From the NCBI GenBank assembly GCA_015654715.1, contig JAATGK010000453.1, positions 1-17,623 on the forward strand: 17,623 bases of DNA. The letters run 5' to 3'. Below the pieces are notes generated by a model. That model ran no database searches. It was not told the origin of the DNA and was given only the letters and a program-made list of their open reading frames with translations. The stretch comes from Alphaproteobacteria bacterium (GTDB taxonomy: Bacteria > Pseudomonadota > Alphaproteobacteria > Micropepsales > Micropepsaceae). Both the position numbers and the translations under genes were made by a program. Below are positions 13,823 through 17,623 of the stretch, piece after piece. The first letter of the stretch is position 1; each line of letters starts with the position of its first letter.

Positions 13823-16800
13823 TTATTCCGCTGGCGTCTTGCGCGCGACGGTCTTGACCGTGCCCGTCCGTTCCAGCTTGCCCCAACCGACCACGGCGCC
13901 GCGCAAGGCAGTCGAGATCGAACGCATCACGACGTAGTACATGAGCTGGCGATAACCGAAGCGTTGCAACATCAGCCACCAGAGCAGACTCCAGTTCTCG
14001 CGCTTCTCCATCGCGAAACCGACCACCGCCGCGGCGAGGTCGACCAGCGTGAAGACGACATAATAGATGCCGACGGTGACGAGGTTCTGATTGGAGAATT
14101 CGGAGCCATGCTGCACAAACGCGACCCATTGCGTCAGCAATTGCCAGATCAAAAGCAGGTCGGCGACCGGCGCCAAAGCCGTCAGAATGATCTGGAACAT
14201 CCAGACCTGCGGCAGGGCGATCAGGCCAAGCGCGCCGTAGCGCTTGTTGAAGGTCATGTCGCGATACTTCCACAGGCACTGCAGCGTGCCATAAGCCCAG
14301 CGGAAGCGCTGTTTCGCTAAGGTACGGAACGACGACGGCGCCTCGGTCCAGGCCACGGCGGTGGAATCGAACCGCACATGATAGCCGGCGCGCTGCAGAT
14401 TGATCGTGAGGTCCTGGTCCTCGGCGAGCGTATCGGTGGGATAGCCGCCGAGATCGAGCAGCACCTGCCGGCGCCACGCCCCGACCGCGCCGGGAACCAC
14501 GGTGAGCGTGCCCAGCGCCGCCAGCGCCCGCCGCTCCAGGTTCTGCGCCACCACGTATTCCAGCGCCTGCCAGCGCGTGATCATGTTGAAGCGGTTGCCG
14601 ACCTTGGCGTTGCCGGCGACGGCGCCGACTTCCGGATCGACGAACCAACGCACCAGCCGCGAAATCGTGTCGTGATCGAACTGGGTGTCGGCATCAAGCG
14701 CGACGATGACGTCGCCGTGCGCCCGCTCCAGACCGAGATTGAGCGCCTTCGCCTTGCCGCCGTTGGGGATGGTGATGAGGGTGACGTTCGGCACCGCGCC
14801 GAAGCTCTCCTTCACCACCTCCGACGTGCGGTCGTGCGAGCCGTCGTCGATCACCAGAACTTCTAGATCGCGGTAATCGGAGGCCAAAATGCGCGCCACG
14901 GTCTCCGCAATCACCTTCTCTTCGTTGAAGGCCGGAATGATGACCGACACCGGAATGTGCGTTACCGGCGCCGGCGGATCTTCCGTCCGGTGCGCCCGCT
15001 GCTGGTTCCAGAGCGCCAAGCCGCAAAGCACCAACAGGCGGCCCAGCCCCAAGAAGATCGCCGCCAGGAAGCAATAATAAAGAATACTGCCCATCCAGCT
15101 CAGCGTCAGGAAGACGACGCGGTTGGCATAAAGCGTCAGAGTCGGCGCCGAACGCGGCATCGACTGCTCGCGCGTCAGACCGGCGAGCTTGGACACCATC
15201 ACGAACTTGTAGCCGCGGGCACGCAGATCATCGATCAAACCGGGCAACAGCTCGACGGTCCTGGTGCGGTCGCCGCCGGAATCGTGCAGAAGAATAATGT
15301 TGCCGCGGGTTTCGGGATCGGGGTCGGTCACCGCCGCCAGGATGCGCGCCATCATCTCTTGGTGCGAGGGCTGCTGCCAGTCGAACGGATCGACGTGCAC
15401 ACCGATGGTGAGATAGCCCTGGTCCTGAGCGATCTGAACAGGAATGATTTCGTCCTTGTTCACCGGCTCGGCGTCGCCGAGATAGGGCGGGCGGAACAGA
15501 ACCATGCGCCGCCCGGTCAGCGCCTCGAACAGTTTCTGGGTCGCGTTGTATTCGATGCGATCGGCTTCCGGCGACGTTTCGGCGAGGTTCGGATGGGTGA
15601 AGGTGTGATTGCCGACTTCGTGGCCTTCATCAAGGATGCGCTGCAACAACCCCGGATGGGCTTCGGCATTGGCGCCGATAATGAAGAACGTCGCCTTGAC
15701 GTGCTTCGCTTTCAGAATGTCGAGAATGGTGGGCGTGTAGGCCGGATCCGGACCATCGTCGAACGTCAGCGCCAAGGTCATCGGCTGGGCGCCGACCCGC
15801 CGGATGACGAAGCTGGTCGGCAGACCGATGTAGGTCTCGTCGCTGATGTCGCCGGTCTGGGTATCGATTTCAAAGCTGCGGGTGCCGGCGGTCGGCGAGG
15901 CGACGACGCGCAGCACCTCGCCGATGCCTTCGAAGTCGACATCTTCGCTGGTCGGAATATGGCGCAATCCGGCCGGAGCCGGCGCATCGTAAGGCCGGCC
16001 GAACACCGACCAGACCGTCGGGTCCTCACTGCCCACTTTCCACAATGCGTAGCCCGCCGGCTGGAAAACGTCGGCGGCGTGGATCTGGTTGAACACAGTC
16101 ACGCCATCGAGAAACCAGACGTCGTGACGGACATGGTCGTTTTCGAAATAAGAGAAGTGCGGATTGTTGCTGTTGGGATCGAAATCGACACGGGCGCTGG
16201 AGTCCTTGGCGGCCACCATCGCACCCTGGAAGGTCATGTTATCGGCGAGTTCCGTGCCGCGGCTCCAATCGTAGGCATAACTGCCGACGGCAATGATGGT
16301 GCGGCTCGGCGGCAGCTCCCGCATCCGCTTGTCGAGCGTCTCTTCAAACCAGGACTCGCCCGCGATCGGTCCGGCTTGGTCGGCGTCGTCGTGCTGGTCG
16401 TAGGCCATCAGCACGGTGTAATCGATCGACTTGGCGAACTGGGCGTAAGGCCAAGTGTCTTCCTCGAACGGCGCGCATTGTACCAACACCCAGCCGTTGG
16501 GCGCGAACTGGGCCGACAATTCCTTGAGGAACGTGTCGAGATCGTTGTAGCCGCTCGCCGGCACCATTTCGAAGTCGATCACCAAGCCCTGGAATTTGCC
16601 CGTCCGGACGAAATCGACGAGGTTTTTTTCGAGCGCGGCGCGGCGGGCCGGATCGGCGAGCATGCGCTGCAGATTGGCGCCGTCCCAATCGCCGCCGGCG
16701 ATGTTCTGCACCAGCGGCAGGATCGGCAGCGACGGCCGCTCGGTCTGCACCAGCTTCTGAGCCTCATGGTCGATCGTGACCTTAAGGGCCATGTTGGGGC

Positions 16801-17260
16801 CGGAGATCGTCAGCCAGCACGGCATAAACCAGTCGAGTTTCCACAATGCCCGCTTCAGCGCCGGGTAGCTGGTGTCGTTGTTGTCTGAGGAATCATAGAA
16901 GCCCATCGCCAGCGGCCGGTCGGGACGGGGCCGGAGCGCCGCCGACAGTTCGCGCGAGGAGGCCTTTTGATGCGCCAGCCGGTCTTTCCAGCCCCGCACC
17001 AGAGCTTCGCGGTGGCGCGCCTCGGCGGCGTAGCGCACGGCAGACTTAAGCTTGGTCGGATCGACGGCGCGGCGGACCAGCGGATTGTTGGGGGTCAGCT
17101 TGAGCTGAATATCTGGTGTTTCGGTGTTCGTGCTGACCAGAATCGACGCCAAAAAGGCGATCCCGAACAGGGTAGAGACGATTGCCCCCGCCCAGCCCAG
17201 CATCGACAGGCGCGCCGCGCGGCGGCCGGTTTCATCAAAAAAGATCGGTTTGTTGGCCAT
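13823..17260 (-). CDS. Trimodular GH18-like / CE4 polysaccharide deacetylase / GT2 synthase fusion
   Basis: The 1145-aa protein joins three carbohydrate-active modules. A signal-anchor helix lies at about 20-43. A GH18 domain of the spore-hydrolase (YaaH) type spans about 115-425, with GLVIDFEMV (225-233) supplying Asp229 and Glu231; the first two Asp of the DxxDxDxE motif are Gln224 and Val227. A CE4/NodB deacetylase spans about 490-695: TFDDGPDP (499-506), metal ligands NHTFTHPN (551-558), RPPY (590-593), ILLHDSGGD (656-664). After a membrane helix near 715-740 comes a processive GT2 domain (about 768-1000): VSVIIPAFNEE, DDGS (805-808), ALDADT (854-859), AEDQD (946-950), KQRFRW (983-988), then C-terminal helices. 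Topology puts GH18 and CE4 outside and GT2 inside. It probably polymerises GlcNAc, deacetylates the emerging chain and may cut it, like PgaB plus PgaC in one chain. The polymer is unproven. Confidence 0.92.
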   Translation of the reverse strand: MANKPIFFDETGRRAARLSMLGWAGAIVSTLFGIAFLASILVSTNTETPDIQLKLTPNNPLVRRAVDPTKLKSAVRYAAEARHREALVRGWKDRLAHQKASSRELSAALRPRPDRPLAMGFYDSSDNNDTSYPALKRALWKLDWFMPCWLTISGPNMALKVTIDHEAQKLVQTERPSLPILPLVQNIAGGDWDGANLQRMLADPARRAALEKNLVDFVRTGKFQGLVIDFEMVPASGYNDLDTFLKELSAQFAPNGWVLVQCAPFEEDTWPYAQFAKSIDYTVLMAYDQHDDADQAGPIAGESWFEETLDKRMRELPPSRTIIAVGSYAYDWSRGTELADNMTFQGAMVAAKDSSARVDFDPNSNNPHFSYFENDHVRHDVWFLDGVTVFNQIHAADVFQPAGYALWKVGSEDPTVWSVFGRPYDAPAPAGLRHIPTSEDVDFEGIGEVLRVVASPTAGTRSFEIDTQTGDISDETYIGLPTSFVIRRVGAQPMTLALTFDDGPDPAYTPTILDILKAKHVKATFFIIGANAEAHPGLLQRILDEGHEVGNHTFTHPNLAETSPEADRIEYNATQKLFEALTGRRMVLFRPPYLGDAEPVNKDEIIPVQIAQDQGYLTIGVHVDPFDWQQPSHQEMMARILAAVTDPDPETRGNIILLHDSGGDRTRTVELLPGLIDDLRARGYKFVMVSKLAGLTREQSMPRSAPTLTLYANRVVFLTLSWMGSILYYCFLAAIFLGLGRLLVLCGLALWNQQRAHRTEDPPAPVTHIPVSVIIPAFNEEKVIAETVARILASDYRDLEVLVIDDGSHDRTSEVVKESFGAVPNVTLITIPNGGKAKALNLGLERAHGDVIVALDADTQFDHDTISRLVRWFVDPEVGAVAGNAKVGNRFNMITRWQALEYVVAQNLERRALAALGTLTVVPGAVGAWRRQVLLDLGGYPTDTLAEDQDLTINLQRAGYHVRFDSTAVAWTEAPSSFRTLAKQRFRWAYGTLQCLWKYRDMTFNKRYGALGLIALPQVWMFQIILTALAPVADLLLIWQLLTQWVAFVQHGSEFSNQNLVTVGIYYVVFTLVDLAAAVVGFAMEKRENWSLLWWLMLQRFGYRQLMYYVVMRSISTALRGAVVGWGKLERTGTVKTVARKTPAE

Positions 17261-17467
17261 CGTTCAAGCTTCGGCTGCTCCAGCCCGCATTATAGGCACA
17301 CGGGCGGCGGCGCAATTCGTTAGTTAGCGTATGACGAGGCCGTAAGGTTGGATGTCCACCCAAGGCTGGTTGCGGGGACACGATTTGGCCGAGACCGACA
17401 TACGCTCATGGTGGCGATTTGATGTCATCCCAAGCTAGAGGCTTTGATCCAACCAATGCGACCGCCG
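17261..17467. other. Gene-free gap upstream of the synthase fusion, with weak direct repeat
   Basis: This 207-bp stretch contains no convincing gene. Apart from the promoter candidate it holds an imperfect direct repeat, GATGTCCACCCAAGGCT (17351-17367) and GATGTCATCCCAAGCT (17421-17436), about 70 bp apart. It also holds an 8-bp inverted repeat, GGTTGGAT (17346-17353) with ATCCAACC (17447-17454). The direct repeats could be half-sites for a regulator of the exopolysaccharide synthase, but chance is a fair explanation. Confidence 0.3.
17289..17315 (-). promoter_or_regulatory. Candidate promoter for the synthase fusion gene
   Basis: On the minus strand a perfect TATAAT lies at 17289-17294, which would start transcription near 17282, about 20 bases before the ATG. 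The best -35 is TTGCGC (17310-17315) with a short 15-base spacer, so the promoter may be weak or activator-dependent. The ribosome site is also poor: only a distant GGAG is seen. Confidence 0.35.
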
Positions 17468-17623
17468 CTACCACAACCAGCCGAGAGGCGACCGGCTGTG
17501 CTTGTCGAGCTTGAGCACGTCACGGAACCTCGCCGTGAGGCCGTCAATCTGCTCGACAAGCCATCGCGTCTGTTCGTTCGCCGCAAGGGTCGCCTTTGCC
17601 CGCTCTGGGCTGCCTTCAGGCAA
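17468..17623 (-). CDS. 3' end of an unidentified gene, cut by the window edge
   Basis: A minus-strand frame is open from the window edge to a TAG at 17470-17468, giving 51 codons. Third codon positions are mostly G or C, as in the neighbouring genes. The peptide ERAKATLAANEQTRWLVEQI, then DGLTARFRDVLKLDKHSRSP and LGWLW, looks like an amphipathic helix with a basic, aromatic C-terminus. I do not recognise the family. It may also be chance, since the frame is short. If real, the gene lies upstream of the synthase fusion on the same strand, 207 bp away. Confidence 0.4.
   Translation of the reverse strand: MPEGSPERAKATLAANEQTRWLVEQIDGLTARFRDVLKLDKHSRSPLGWLW

Noticed and set aside
12369..14648. 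Minus-strand open frame of 759 codons
   Set aside because: It runs antisense to the GT-C gene and then through the synthase fusion in another frame. The translation is an Arg/Gln/His-rich string without domains, while the frames it conflicts with carry clear motifs.
14957..16888. Plus-strand open frame of 643 codons
   Set aside because: It is antisense to the GH18-CE4-GT2 gene and has no family-like motif; it is explained by codon bias of the opposite strand.
17346..17454. 8-bp inverted repeat as insertion-sequence ends
   Set aside because: The enclosed stretch is under 100 bp, has no coding capacity and no flanking target duplication that I can see; a match this short is likely chance.

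Overview
The window is high-GC, densely coded bacterial DNA (my estimate is low-to-mid 60s % GC), most likely from an alphaproteobacterium. This is an inference. It rests on an rquA-type gene, on twin-arginine-exported sugar enzymes, and on short palindromic intergenic repeats whose GGAAAACCGGTTTCC core I remember as widespread in Alphaproteobacteria. I cannot name a genus with confidence. I see no tRNA, rRNA, CRISPR array, insertion sequence or phage gene.

Left region (1-5046, all + strand): the 3' half of a GH65 glycoside phosphorylase gene; a Tat-exported beta-helix glycosidase that I assign to GH87 (alpha-1,3-glucanase/mycodextranase) from three aspartates with the family's spacing; rquA, the rhodoquinone biosynthesis enzyme; and a Tat-exported SMP-30/gluconolactonase-like beta-propeller. 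The first two make a coherent alpha-1,3-glucan (nigeran-type) degradation pair: cleavage outside the cytoplasm, then phosphorolysis of the released disaccharide. rquA points to a facultatively anaerobic, fumarate-reducing lifestyle.

Middle region (5146-9188, all - strand): transcription runs from a GT2-GtrA fusion (polyprenyl-phosphate sugar synthase) through an overlapping GT39/ArnT-like membrane glycosyltransferase to dihydrolipoyl dehydrogenase (lpdA). The first two form a 'charge the lipid carrier, then transfer the sugar' module. A divergent cyclopropane-fatty-acid synthase gene (9409-10584, +) follows, and behind it lies a cluster of palindromic repeats.

Right region: two polytopic GT-C-like membrane proteins joined by an ATGA overlap (10858-13802, +) run convergently into a 1145-residue gene (13823-17260, -). 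That gene encodes a membrane-anchored GH18-like domain, a CE4 polysaccharide deacetylase and a processive GT2 synthase in one chain. It looks like a single-polypeptide machine that makes, deacetylates and perhaps trims an aminosugar exopolysaccharide. The right edge probably holds the 3' end of another minus-strand gene.

The main theme is carbohydrate and envelope metabolism: glucan breakdown, lipid-linked sugar transfer, exopolysaccharide synthesis and membrane lipid modification, with rhodoquinone metabolism embedded in it. The most notable items are the GH18-CE4-GT2 fusion, the GH65/GH87 pair, and rquA with its inverted-repeat-rich leader.
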